Shown here piece after piece: positions 43,222 through 52,400 of a DNA stretch of 64,000 nucleotides; positions within the stretch are counted from its first letter, which is position 1; each line of letters begins with the position of its first letter. Made by a program: the position numbers and the translations under genes. The stretch spans positions 1 through 64,000 of the forward strand of contig CAJUBZ010000006.1 in the NCBI GenBank assembly GCA_910584795.1, in the 5' to 3' direction. The DNA comes from an uncultured Eubacterium sp. (GTDB lineage Bacteria > Bacillota > Clostridia > Lachnospirales > Lachnospiraceae). The notes under the pieces are model-generated. The model had not been told where the DNA came from. It saw nothing but the letters and a program-made list of their open reading frames with translations, and did no database searches.

Positions 43222-43776
43222 ATGGAAGAATTATTGATGACTTTTGAAGAAAAGATGGAGAAATCTTTAAATAATTTAAATGGTGAATTTTCTACAATCA
43301 GAGCAGGAAGAGCAAATCCTCATGTTTTAGACAGAATCGTTGTAGATTATTACGGTACACCAACACCGATACAACAGGTTGGTAATGTGTCAGTACCAGA
43401 GGCGAGAATGATTGTTATTCAGCCGTGGGATGCTTCTATTTTAAAAGAAGTAGAAAGAGCAATTATTATGTCAGATCTTGGTATTACACCGACGAATGAT
43501 GGCAAGCTGATTCGTCTTGTATTTCCGGAATTAACAGAGGAAAGAAGAAAAGAGTTAGCAAAAGATATTAAGAAAAAAGGTGAGAATGCAAAGGTCGCAG
43601 TTAGAAATATCAGACGAGATGCTATTGATTCTGTAAAGAAAAAAGGAAAAGAAGATGGTGTTTCAGAGGATGATATCAAAGGATATGAAGATGATATCCA
43701 AAAAAGTACAGATGCATATGTTAAAAAGATAGATGCAGCTGTTGATGCAAAAACAGACGAGATTATGACAGTTTAA
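43222..43776 (+). CDS. frr: ribosome recycling factor
   Basis: A 184-residue protein. Motifs are FSTIRAGRANPHVLDRIVVDYYGTPTPIQQVGNVSVPEAR, then LVFPELTEERRKEL and a helical C-terminus (VRNIRRDAIDSVKKKG). It splits post-termination ribosomes with EF-G. ATG 43222 follows AAGGAGA; an open frame to 43180 overlaps pyrH and lacks support. A terminator follows. Confidence 0.95.
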   Translation: MEELLMTFEEKMEKSLNNLNGEFSTIRAGRANPHVLDRIVVDYYGTPTPIQQVGNVSVPEARMIVIQPWDASILKEVERAIIMSDLGITPTNDGKLIRLVFPELTEERRKELAKDIKKKGENAKVAVRNIRRDAIDSVKKKGKEDGVSEDDIKGYEDDIQKSTDAYVKKIDAAVDAKTDEIMTV

Positions 43777-43794
43777 TGATAAACTTATGAAATA

Positions 43795-43820
43795 AGAGGA
43801 AACAGTTGTTTCCTCTATTT
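43795..43820 (+). terminator. intrinsic terminator after frr
   Basis: AGAGGAAAC pairs with GTTTCCTCT (9 bp, loop AGTT) followed by ATTTT. Confidence 0.85.
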
Positions 43821-43847
43821 TCCGTTATAAGAAGTATAGAACCGGGA

Positions 43848-44029
43848 GTATATATCAGATGTGGGATGACTCTCTCCTCTTCAGGCGGTGAGTAACAAAA
43901 AAAGTATCAGTGGCGGGAGTCAATCCCCCATCTGATATACGCTCCGCGAGGATGCGCAGGGATTCGGAGATGTATTATGTCAGCTAAAGCTGACCCGAAT
44001 CCCGCGCCAAGACTCGCGAGCGAGTCTTG
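43848..44029 (+). ncRNA. GC-rich multi-hairpin element between frr and uppS
   Basis: Three stacked structures fill this 318-bp gap. Structure 1: GTATATATCAGATGTGGGATGACTC pairs with GAGTCAATCCCCCATCTGATATAC (43848-43940). Structure 2: GCGC-A-GGGATTCGG pairs with CCGAATCCC-GCGC (43954-44007), enclosing GTCAGCT-AA-AGCTGAC. Structure 3: CAAGACTCGC-GA-GCGAGTCTTG, perfect (44008-44029). The GC content contrasts with the AT-rich surroundings. It may be a leader of uppS, an independent RNA or a mobile palindromic element. Confidence 0.5.
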
Positions 44030-44094
44030 AATTAGGAGAAAATAATACTTCTGGTATGATGAACTTGAAAGAGATTAGTGAAACGGAGCATATT

Positions 44095-44823
44095 ATGGCA
44101 GAGAAAATTGACGTGACAGGAATGAAGATACCCGAGCATGTGGCGATTATATTAGATGGAAACGGAAGATGGGCAAAGAAGCGTCTTCTTCCAAGAAACG
44201 CAGGACATGCAGCAGGAGCAAAAACTGTAGAGAAGATTATAGAGGATGCCCATGATTTGGGAGTTAAATATATGACAATGTATGCTTTTTCTACAGAAAA
44301 CTGGAATCGACCGGAAAGTGAAGTAAAAGCGCTTATGAAGCTTCTAAGAAACTATTTGAAGGACTGTATTGAGAGAGCGAATAAAAATGACATGAAGTGT
44401 CTTGTCATTGGAGACAAATCTCGGTTAGATCAGGATATTGTTGATAGAATTAATGAGTTAGAGGAATGTTCTAAAGATAACCGTGGTATTACATTTATTA
44501 TTGCGTTGAATTATGGCAGCAGAGATGAGATAAGAAGAGCGCTGACAAAGATGGCACAGGATTGCAAGGATGGAAAATTAAATCCGGAAGATATAACAGA
44601 GGATGCAATCAGTAATTATCTGGATACAAGAGGAATTCCGGATCCTGATTTGTTAATTCGAACTAGTGGAGAAATTAGACTGTCTAATTATTTATTATGG
44701 CAGCTGGCATATACTGAATTTTATTTTACAGATGTATTATGGCCGGATTTTAATAAAGAAGAATTAAAAAAAGCGATTGTAAAATATAATCAGCGTGACA
44801 GACGTTTTGGTGGTGTAAAATAA
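44095..44823 (+). CDS. uppS: isoprenyl (undecaprenyl) diphosphate synthase
   Basis: A 242-residue cis-prenyltransferase. Motifs are HVAIILDGNGRWAKKR (catalytic Asp in DGNGRWA), TMYAFSTENWNRP and PDPDLLIRTSGEIRLSNYLLWQLAYTEFYF. It makes the C55 carrier lipid for cell-wall synthesis from IPP. ATG 44095 has GGAG 6 nt upstream and gives a normal N-terminus; an ATG at 44056 would add 13 residues and is less likely. Confidence 0.94.
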   Translation: MAEKIDVTGMKIPEHVAIILDGNGRWAKKRLLPRNAGHAAGAKTVEKIIEDAHDLGVKYMTMYAFSTENWNRPESEVKALMKLLRNYLKDCIERANKNDMKCLVIGDKSRLDQDIVDRINELEECSKDNRGITFIIALNYGSRDEIRRALTKMAQDCKDGKLNPEDITEDAISNYLDTRGIPDPDLLIRTSGEIRLSNYLLWQLAYTEFYFTDVLWPDFNKEELKKAIVKYNQRDRRFGGVK

Positions 44824-44915
44824 AAAATCTATGCAATAGATGAAGTGAACACAGTGTGCAGTGAAACATGATGAGGTGCGTAACACAGTATACGGTGAGA
44901 TTGAGAGGAAAGAAA

Positions 44916-45740
44916 ATGGTACTTAGCAAATTTGCAAATAAGTCTTTTGTGACGAGATTAATTAGTGGAATTGTATTAGTCGCACTGATGCTGGCAACAA
45001 TTATTCCGGGTGGAACTGTTTTATTTGCGGCAAATATGCTTATTTCATTAATAGGAGTATATGAACTGTATAAGGTATTGGGGTTAGAGAAGTCATTGCC
45101 GGGTGTAACAGGATACGTGGCAACAATTTCCTATTATGCGTTGTTATTCACACAGAAAACACAATATATTACTATATTGTTTATTGTATTTTTAATTGTG
45201 TTACTGGCACAGTATGTTTTTATGTTTCCGCAATATAAGACAGAGCAGATATCCAATGCAATTATGTGTATGTTATATGCCGGTGTACTACTCTCATATA
45301 TTTATATAGTGAGAGAAGCACAGAATGGGGTATATACAGTATGGTTGATATTTTTATGTTCCTGGGCCAGCGATACTTGTGCTTATGTGGCAGGAGTGGC
45401 ATTTGGAAAACATAAAATGGCACCGGTACTCAGTCCTAAAAAATCTATTGAGGGTGCTGTCGGTGGTGTTGTAGGTGCTGCTGTTTTGGGGGCAATTTAT
45501 GCCGCAGTGTTCGTGGAAAAGATTCAGTTAAGTGTTAATCCGGTGATGGCGTTTGCGATTATTTGTGCAGTTGGTGCACTAATTTCCATGGTGGGAGATC
45601 TGGCGGCATCTGCCATTAAGAGAAATCATAATATAAAAGATTATGGAACAATAATTCCGGGACATGGTGGCATCATGGACAGATTTGACAGTGTAATATA
45701 TGTTGCACCAATTGTCTGGATATTACTTCAGATATTTTAA
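44916..45740 (+). CDS. cdsA: phosphatidate cytidylyltransferase
   Basis: A 274-residue membrane enzyme making CDP-diacylglycerol. It has about eight hydrophobic segments and the C-terminal signature starting LSPKKSIEGAVGG, then GDLAASAIKRNHNIKDYG and HGGIMDRFDSVI (metal-binding Asp residues). ATG 44916 follows AGAGGAAAG; the frame open to 44868 is not used. It sits between uppS and dxr in the usual order. Confidence 0.94.
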   Translation: MVLSKFANKSFVTRLISGIVLVALMLATIIPGGTVLFAANMLISLIGVYELYKVLGLEKSLPGVTGYVATISYYALLFTQKTQYITILFIVFLIVLLAQYVFMFPQYKTEQISNAIMCMLYAGVLLSYIYIVREAQNGVYTVWLIFLCSWASDTCAYVAGVAFGKHKMAPVLSPKKSIEGAVGGVVGAAVLGAIYAAVFVEKIQLSVNPVMAFAIICAVGALISMVGDLAASAIKRNHNIKDYGTIIPGHGGIMDRFDSVIYVAPIVWILLQIF

Positions 45741-45810
45741 AAAAGTTAGCTGATGTAAAAAGGGTTTCTGTATAGAAAATACAGGAACAAAAAATATGAT
45801 GGAGAAAATA

Positions 45811-46953
45811 ATGAAGAATATATCTATTTTAGGCTCGACTGGTTCTATTGGAACACAGACATTGGATATTGTGAGAGCCAATAATGATTTAAAGGTTGTT
45901 GCGATTGCAGCTGGTTCTAATGTAAAGGCATTAGAGGAACAGATTCGGGAATTTCATCCGAAACTTGTATGTGTATATAATGAAGAGGCAGCAGGCAGGT
46001 TGAAAACAGCAGTGGCAGATACAGATGTGAAAGTGGTAGCAGGAATGGATGGTTTAATTGAGGCTGCTACCTATAGCAGTGCTGAGACTGTTGTGACAGC
46101 ATTTGTGGGAATGATTGGTATCCGTCCTACACTGGAGGCTATTAAGGCAGGAAAAGATATTGCACTGGCAAACAAGGAAACCCTGGTTACAGCAGGTCAT
46201 CTGGTAATGAAAGCCGCAAGTGAATATGGTGTAAAGATACTTCCTGTAGACAGTGAACATAGTGCGATATTTCAATCGCTGAATGGTGAGAATAAAAAAG
46301 AAATTGATAAGATTTTACTGACTGCTTCCGGAGGACCTTTCAGGGGATGGACCAGAGAGCAGATGAAAGAGGTTCAAGTAGAAGATGCTTTGAAGCATCC
46401 AAACTGGGCTATGGGCCAGAAAATCACAATAGATTCAGCAACGATGGTGAATAAAGGTCTCGAAGTAATTGAAGCAAAGTGGTTGTTTGATGTAGACATT
46501 GATAGTGTGCAGGCAGTAGTCCAGCCTCAGAGTATTATTCATTCTATGGTGCAGTTTAAAGACGGAGCAGTGATTGCCCAGCTTGGAACACCAGATATGA
46601 AACTGCCAATTCAGTATGCATTGTGTTATCCTGAGAGAAGGCATCTGGCAGGAGACAGGCTTGATTTTGCAAAAATCGGTCAGATTACTTTTGAAGAACC
46701 GGATTTAAATAACTTTACAGGACTGAAAATGGCATATGAGGCAGGACGCATGGGAGGATCCATGCCTACTGTATTTAATGCAGCAAATGAAAAAGCAGTA
46801 GCAAAGTTTTTAAACAGAAAAATCGGATTTTTGGATATTACAGATATCATCTGTTGTTGTATGGAACAACATAAAACAATAGAAAATCCGACTGTAGAAC
46901 AAATATTAGATATAGAACAATGGGTATATGAGCTTATTGAGAATAGGTGGTAG
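45811..46953 (+). CDS. dxr: 1-deoxy-D-xylulose-5-phosphate reductoisomerase
   Basis: A 380-residue enzyme of the MEP isoprenoid pathway. The NADPH site is GSTGSIGTQTLDI. Catalytic and metal-binding segments are LANKETLVTAG, PVDSEHSAIFQSL, GGPFRGW, and HPNWAMGQKITIDSATMVNKGLEVIEA (in part). ATG 45811, 6 nt after GGAGAAA, is preferred over 45796. Together with ispG and uppS downstream and upstream it links isoprenoid supply to wall lipid carrier synthesis. Confidence 0.95.
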   Translation: MKNISILGSTGSIGTQTLDIVRANNDLKVVAIAAGSNVKALEEQIREFHPKLVCVYNEEAAGRLKTAVADTDVKVVAGMDGLIEAATYSSAETVVTAFVGMIGIRPTLEAIKAGKDIALANKETLVTAGHLVMKAASEYGVKILPVDSEHSAIFQSLNGENKKEIDKILLTASGGPFRGWTREQMKEVQVEDALKHPNWAMGQKITIDSATMVNKGLEVIEAKWLFDVDIDSVQAVVQPQSIIHSMVQFKDGAVIAQLGTPDMKLPIQYALCYPERRHLAGDRLDFAKIGQITFEEPDLNNFTGLKMAYEAGRMGGSMPTVFNAANEKAVAKFLNRKIGFLDITDIICCCMEQHKTIENPTVEQILDIEQWVYELIENRW

Positions 46954-46955
46954 AG

Positions 46956-48257
46956 ATGCAGACAGCAATTAGTATAATTATAGCGTTAGTAATTTTTGGA
47001 GTATTGGTTTTAATTCATGAGTTTGGTCATTTTATCGTAGCAAAGAAAAATGGTGTAGTTGTTAATGAGTTTTCTATTGGTATGGGACCAAGAATATTCA
47101 GTCGTGTGGCAAAAAGCGGCACGAGATATTCGATTAAGATTCTTCCGTTAGGAGGTTCGTGTGCGATGCTTGGAGAAGATGAGGATAATGAGGAGGAAGG
47201 TTCCTTTAACTCAAAATCTATCTGGGCAAGAAGTGCCATTATATTCGCCGGACCGTTTTTTAACTTTATCTTAGCATTTGTTCTGGCTTTGATTGTGATT
47301 GGTGTTGCAGGGGCAGATGTGTCTTATGTTACCAGTGTAGATAAAAATTCAGCGGCATATGAGGCAGGACTTCGTGAGGGAGATAAAATTACAAAATACA
47401 ATGGTGCACATGCTACATTAGGAAGAGAAATTTATTTAGAAGATTACGTAAATCCTCTCGATGGCAGTGAGATTTCTATATCTTTCGTAAGAGATGGGGA
47501 AAAGAAAACAATAAAGTATACTCCAAATACAGAAAAAAGATATATGGTAGGGATGAACTATACTGCATCAGATACACAGGCAGAGATTTCACAGGTAAAC
47601 AGAGGATCGGCAATGGCAGAAGCAGGTGTTCAGCCGGGAGATGTTGTCACAGAGATTGATGGAGTAAAGATTACGACAGGAAAGCAGATGTCAGAACATA
47701 TTGCTGCACATCCTTTTGGAGAAAAAGAAGTGAATCTGACTTTAGATAGAAGAGGTGAAGAAGTTAAGGTGGTAGTGAAACCACAGATGACACAGATTGC
47801 GAATAGTGGATTTACTTATAATCTTGGAAGAGAGAAACAGTCTATAGGTGGAGTGATTAAGTATAGTTTTACGGAAGTCAGATATGAGATTGCCACTGTT
47901 TTAAAAAGCTTGAAGATGTTAGTAACAGGTAAGGTGTCAGCCAACGAAGTATCCGGACCGGTAGGAATTGTAAATGTCATTGGAGACACATATACTACTG
48001 CAAAATCAGAAGGTGTGGCTATTACAATTTTGACATTATTAAACCTTGCTATTATGCTTAGTGCCAACTTAGGTGTTATGAATTTACTTCCGATTCCGGC
48101 ATTAGATGGCGGAAGACTGTTCTTATATTTGATTGAGATTATTACAAGAAAGAAGATACCAAAGGATAAGGAGGGTATGATTCACTTTGTTGGATTTATT
48201 CTATTGATGGCATTAATGGTGTTCTTGGTATTTAATGATATTCGAAAACTATTGTAA
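46956..48257 (+). CDS. rseP: RIP metalloprotease RseP (site-2 protease)
   Basis: A 433-residue membrane zinc protease. The catalytic HEFGH is at residues 21-25 in the first helix. A central tandem PDZ-like region (about 110-310: AGLREGDKITKYNG, AGVQPGDVVTEIDG) and a C-terminal NLLPIPALDGGRL motif with the third zinc ligand are present. It cleaves membrane-spanning anti-sigma factors or leftover signal peptides. ATG 46956 starts 2 bp after dxr. Confidence 0.94.
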   Translation: MQTAISIIIALVIFGVLVLIHEFGHFIVAKKNGVVVNEFSIGMGPRIFSRVAKSGTRYSIKILPLGGSCAMLGEDEDNEEEGSFNSKSIWARSAIIFAGPFFNFILAFVLALIVIGVAGADVSYVTSVDKNSAAYEAGLREGDKITKYNGAHATLGREIYLEDYVNPLDGSEISISFVRDGEKKTIKYTPNTEKRYMVGMNYTASDTQAEISQVNRGSAMAEAGVQPGDVVTEIDGVKITTGKQMSEHIAAHPFGEKEVNLTLDRRGEEVKVVVKPQMTQIANSGFTYNLGREKQSIGGVIKYSFTEVRYEIATVLKSLKMLVTGKVSANEVSGPVGIVNVIGDTYTTAKSEGVAITILTLLNLAIMLSANLGVMNLLPIPALDGGRLFLYLIEIITRKKIPKDKEGMIHFVGFILLMALMVFLVFNDIRKLL

Positions 48258-48335
48258 GAGAGTCAGCATCAGCACAGGGTGTTTCAGTAGAACGGTAAGG
48301 AGACGTTCCTTTTACTGAGTTACAGTGGAAGGGAA

Positions 48336-49403
48336 ATGAAAAGTATTATGATGAGAGAAAATACAAAAATAATTCAAATTGGAGATAAAGTGATTGGTGG
48401 GGGAAATCCCATTCTGATTCAGTCTATGACAAATACAAAGACAGAAGATGTAGAAGCTACTGTAAGTCAGATAAAAGAGTTAGAGGCAGCAGGTTGTGAT
48501 ATTATCCGCTGTGCTGTTCCTACCATGGAGGCGGCAGAAGCAATCGCTGAAATAAAAAAACAGATTTCTATTCCGCTTGTGGCAGATATACATTTTGACT
48601 ACCGTCTGGCAATTGCATCTATGGAGAACGGAGCAGATAAGATTCGTATCAATCCGGGAAATATAGGAGATAGCTCAAAAGTAAAAGCTGTCGTAGATGT
48701 AGCAAAGGAAAAGAATATTCCTATCAGAGTCGGTGTGAACAGTGGTTCACTGGAAAAGAATATTTTAGAAAAGTATGGTAAGGTAACTGCAGAAGGAATT
48801 GTGGAAAGTGCTTTAGATAAAGTGAAAATTATCGAAGATTTGGGATATGATAATCTCGTTATCAGTATCAAATCATCTGATGTAATGATGTGTGTTAAAG
48901 CACATGAGTTAATTGCACGGGAGACGAATTATCCTTTGCATGTAGGAATTACGGAATCCGGTACAATTACTTCCGGAAATATTAAATCAGCATTAGGATT
49001 AGGACTCATTTTAAATCAAGGGATTGGTGATACCATCAGAGTATCTCTAACTGGAGCACCAATAGAAGAGATTGCCAGTGCAAAGTTGATTTTAAAAACA
49101 TTGGGGCTTAGAAAAGGCGGCATCTCTGTTGTATCCTGTCCAACATGTGGGAGAACACAGATAGACTTGATTGGACTTGCAGGAAAAGTAGAAAAAATGG
49201 TCACAAAATATGATTTAGATATAAAAGTAGCTGTTATGGGATGTGTTGTAAATGGACCGGGAGAAGCCAGAGAAGCAGACATTGGTATTGCCGGTGGTAA
49301 AGGCGAAGGACTCCTGATTAAAAAGGGAGAAGTTGTCAAAAAAGTTCCAGAAGAACAGTTATTAAATACTTTAGAAGAAGAATTAAAACACTGGAGGGAG
49401 TAA
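48336..49403 (+). CDS. ispG: 4-hydroxy-3-methylbut-2-enyl diphosphate synthase
   Basis: A 355-residue MEP-pathway enzyme with an N-terminal TIM barrel and a C-terminal 4Fe-4S domain (SCPTCGRT and MGCVVNGPGEA supply the Cys ligands). ADIHFDYRLA and RINPGNIG are characteristic. ATG 48336 is taken, but ATG 48348 or 48351 could serve. A hairpin (TCAGTAgAACG / CGTTccttTTACTGA) lies in the gap after rseP. Confidence 0.94.
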   Translation: MKSIMMRENTKIIQIGDKVIGGGNPILIQSMTNTKTEDVEATVSQIKELEAAGCDIIRCAVPTMEAAEAIAEIKKQISIPLVADIHFDYRLAIASMENGADKIRINPGNIGDSSKVKAVVDVAKEKNIPIRVGVNSGSLEKNILEKYGKVTAEGIVESALDKVKIIEDLGYDNLVISIKSSDVMMCVKAHELIARETNYPLHVGITESGTITSGNIKSALGLGLILNQGIGDTIRVSLTGAPIEEIASAKLILKTLGLRKGGISVVSCPTCGRTQIDLIGLAGKVEKMVTKYDLDIKVAVMGCVVNGPGEAREADIGIAGGKGEGLLIKKGEVVKKVPEEQLLNTLEEELKHWRE

Positions 49404-49404
49404 G

Positions 49405-52400
49405 TTGGAAAAGAAGAATTTTCTTGAAGTTTTCCAGAATCTGGCATTAAGTGAAGAGTTAAAAAGTATATTTGAATTGGTTGATATTACACGGATAACA
49501 GCCAACAGTGAACATACAAAAATGAGGATCTACATTGAAAGCAGCAGACTTATCGAAAAGTCTGCTATTTTCAAAGTAAGAGAAGAATTGAGAAAAGCAC
49601 TTAGAACAGGAAAGAAGATTTCTATTGAGATTATAGAAAAATACATATTGTCACAGCAGTATACTCCGGAAAATCTTTTTGATATGTATAAAGAAAGTAT
49701 AATTCTGGAGTTGAATGAGAGTAGTCCTATTATTGCCACGATGCTGAAAAAAGCACCGGCTAAATTTGATGAGGCCGGCAGATTGGTTATTGATTTAGAA
49801 GCCAGTATTGTGTCGGAAGCAAGAATGAAAATATTAAAGGAAACGATTGAGCATATATTTAGAGACAGATTCGGTATGCCATTGGAAGTACGCATCGAAA
49901 AAAGAATTTTGAACGGTAATCGGTATGCAGAGCGAAATGCGAGAAGGCTCAAAAATGAAGTGAACGTTCTTTTAAATAAAGAAGAACCGCAAAAGCAAGA
50001 AGAACAGAAGCAGTCAGAAAGACCGAAACGGCCTAAGAAAGCAACTTATTCTGATAACCCGGAAGTAGTTTATGGCAGGGATTTTAAATTTGATGCGGAT
50101 ACACAGCTGTGTGATGTATTTGAGGGAACCGGTGAGACTGTTGTCAAAGGTCAGGTTATGACAATGGATGACAGAGAGACACGGACAGGAAAGTTTATTG
50201 TCACATTGGAGATTACAGATTTTACAGACAGTATCGCAGTGAAGATTTTCTTAGGGGATGAGAATGCCAAGAAAGAGTTTACGTCCAAGGTGAAAAAGAA
50301 AACTTTTATCCGAATCAAAGGTGTGGCGATGTACGACACTTATGACAGACAGGTTGAGATCAGCCGTGTAGATGGAATGAAGCTGATTCCTGCATTTTCC
50401 ACGGAAAAGAGAAAAGATACCGCTGTAGATAAACGTGTGGAGCTTCATTGTCATACAAAGATGAGTGATATGGACGGCGTCAGTGAATGTGGTGCTCTTG
50501 TGCGCCGTGCCTATGAATGGGGACATAGAGCCATTGCCATTACTGACCATGGAGTCGTACAGGCATTTCCGGATGCATGGCATGAATATTGTGATATTAA
50601 AAAAGAATGTAAAAAAGCAGGTAAGGAATGTGATTTTAAAGTAATATACGGTGTTGAAGCATATCTGGTAGATGACTTAAAGGATATGATTGTTCATCCA
50701 AAAGGACAGAGCCTTGATGATACTTACGTGGTTTTCGATTTGGAGACTACTGGTTTTAGTGCGAAAAGTGATAGGATTATAGAGATTGGTGCAGTGAAGG
50801 TTCAAGCAGGTAAAATTATTGATAGATTCAGTACCTTTGTGAATCCGGAAATACCAATTCCATTTCGAATTGAGCAGCTTACCAGTATTAATGATAATAT
50901 GGTAATCAATGCACCAAAGATAGAAGAGGCTCTTCCAAAGTTTATGGAGTTCTGTAATGAGTGTGTTATGGTAGCCCATAATGCGGAGTTTGATATGAGC
51001 TTTATTTCTGCGAATTGTGAACGACAGGGGCTGGAATGTGATTTCACAATAATTGACACGGTGGCGATGTCCAGATATTTAATTATCGGCCTTGGCAGAT
51101 ATAAATTGGACAGTGTGGCAAAGGCGCTGGGAATTGTATTAGACCATCACCACAGAGCAGTAGATGATGCAGAGTGTACTGCCCTGATTTTCTTAAAGTT
51201 GTGTGATATGCTCCGAGATAAAGGAATTGACAATCTGGATCAGGTCAATGAAGAAGGAAAACAGTCAACAAACCTGATTAATAAACTTCCGGCTCATCAT
51301 GCCATTATTCTTGTAAAAGATTTAATTGGAAGGGTTAATCTATATAAACTTATTTCTACTTCACATATTGATACCTTTGCCAATAAAAGGCCGCGTATTC
51401 TGAAAAGTGATTATTTAAGATATTGCGAGGGGCTTATGATAGGCAGTGCCTGTGAGGCAGGAGAATTATATCAGGCGATACTTCATGGAAGACCACAGCA
51501 GGAAATTGCTAGACTGGCAGAGTTTTATGATTATTTTGAAGTACAGCCATTGGGAAATAATGACTTTATGGTTAAAACAGGTAATCCTGATATCGATGAT
51601 AAAAAGAGATTTCTGGTGGAGTCCAGAGAAGAATTAAAAGATATTAACCGAAAGATTATTGAATTGGGAAGAAAGTTTAACAAAATGACGGTGGCAACTT
51701 GTGATGTGCATTTCTTAGATCCGGAAGATGAAATATACAGACGTATTATTCAGTTTGGTCAGGGATTTAAGGATGCAGATAATCAAGCACCACTGTATCT
51801 TCGCACTACAGATGAAATGTTAAAAGAATTTGATTATTTGGGGAGTGATGTGGCAGAGGAGATTGTTATTACCAATCCAAATAAAATTGCAGATATGATT
51901 GATAATATTTCGCCGATTCATCCGGACAAATGCCCCCCGGTGTTGGAAAACTCTGAGGAGAATTTAAGAAAAATCTGTTTTGATAAGGCACATGAAATCT
52001 ATGGAGAAGATTTGCCAAAAATCGTAGAAGACCGATTGGAGGTTGAATTAGATTCTATTATTGGAAATGGATACGCTGTAATGTATATTATGGCACAGAG
52101 GCTGGTTTGGAAGTCTAATGAGGATGGATATCTGGTAGGTTCAAGGGGGTCTGTTGGTTCTTCTTTTGCAGCAACAATGTCCGGTATTACGGAGTGTAAT
52201 CCTTTAGCACCACATTACTATTGTGAAAAATGTAAAAGCTCCTTTTTTGAAAAGGAATACAGAGTACCAGAGGGAACAGATGACGAAGAGATAAAGAGGA
52301 TTCAGGCAATTATTGCAAAAGAGAAGGCAGAGGGTGGAATTGGATTCGATTTACCCGATATGATATGCCCACATTGTGGTGAAAAGCTGAAGAAAGATGG

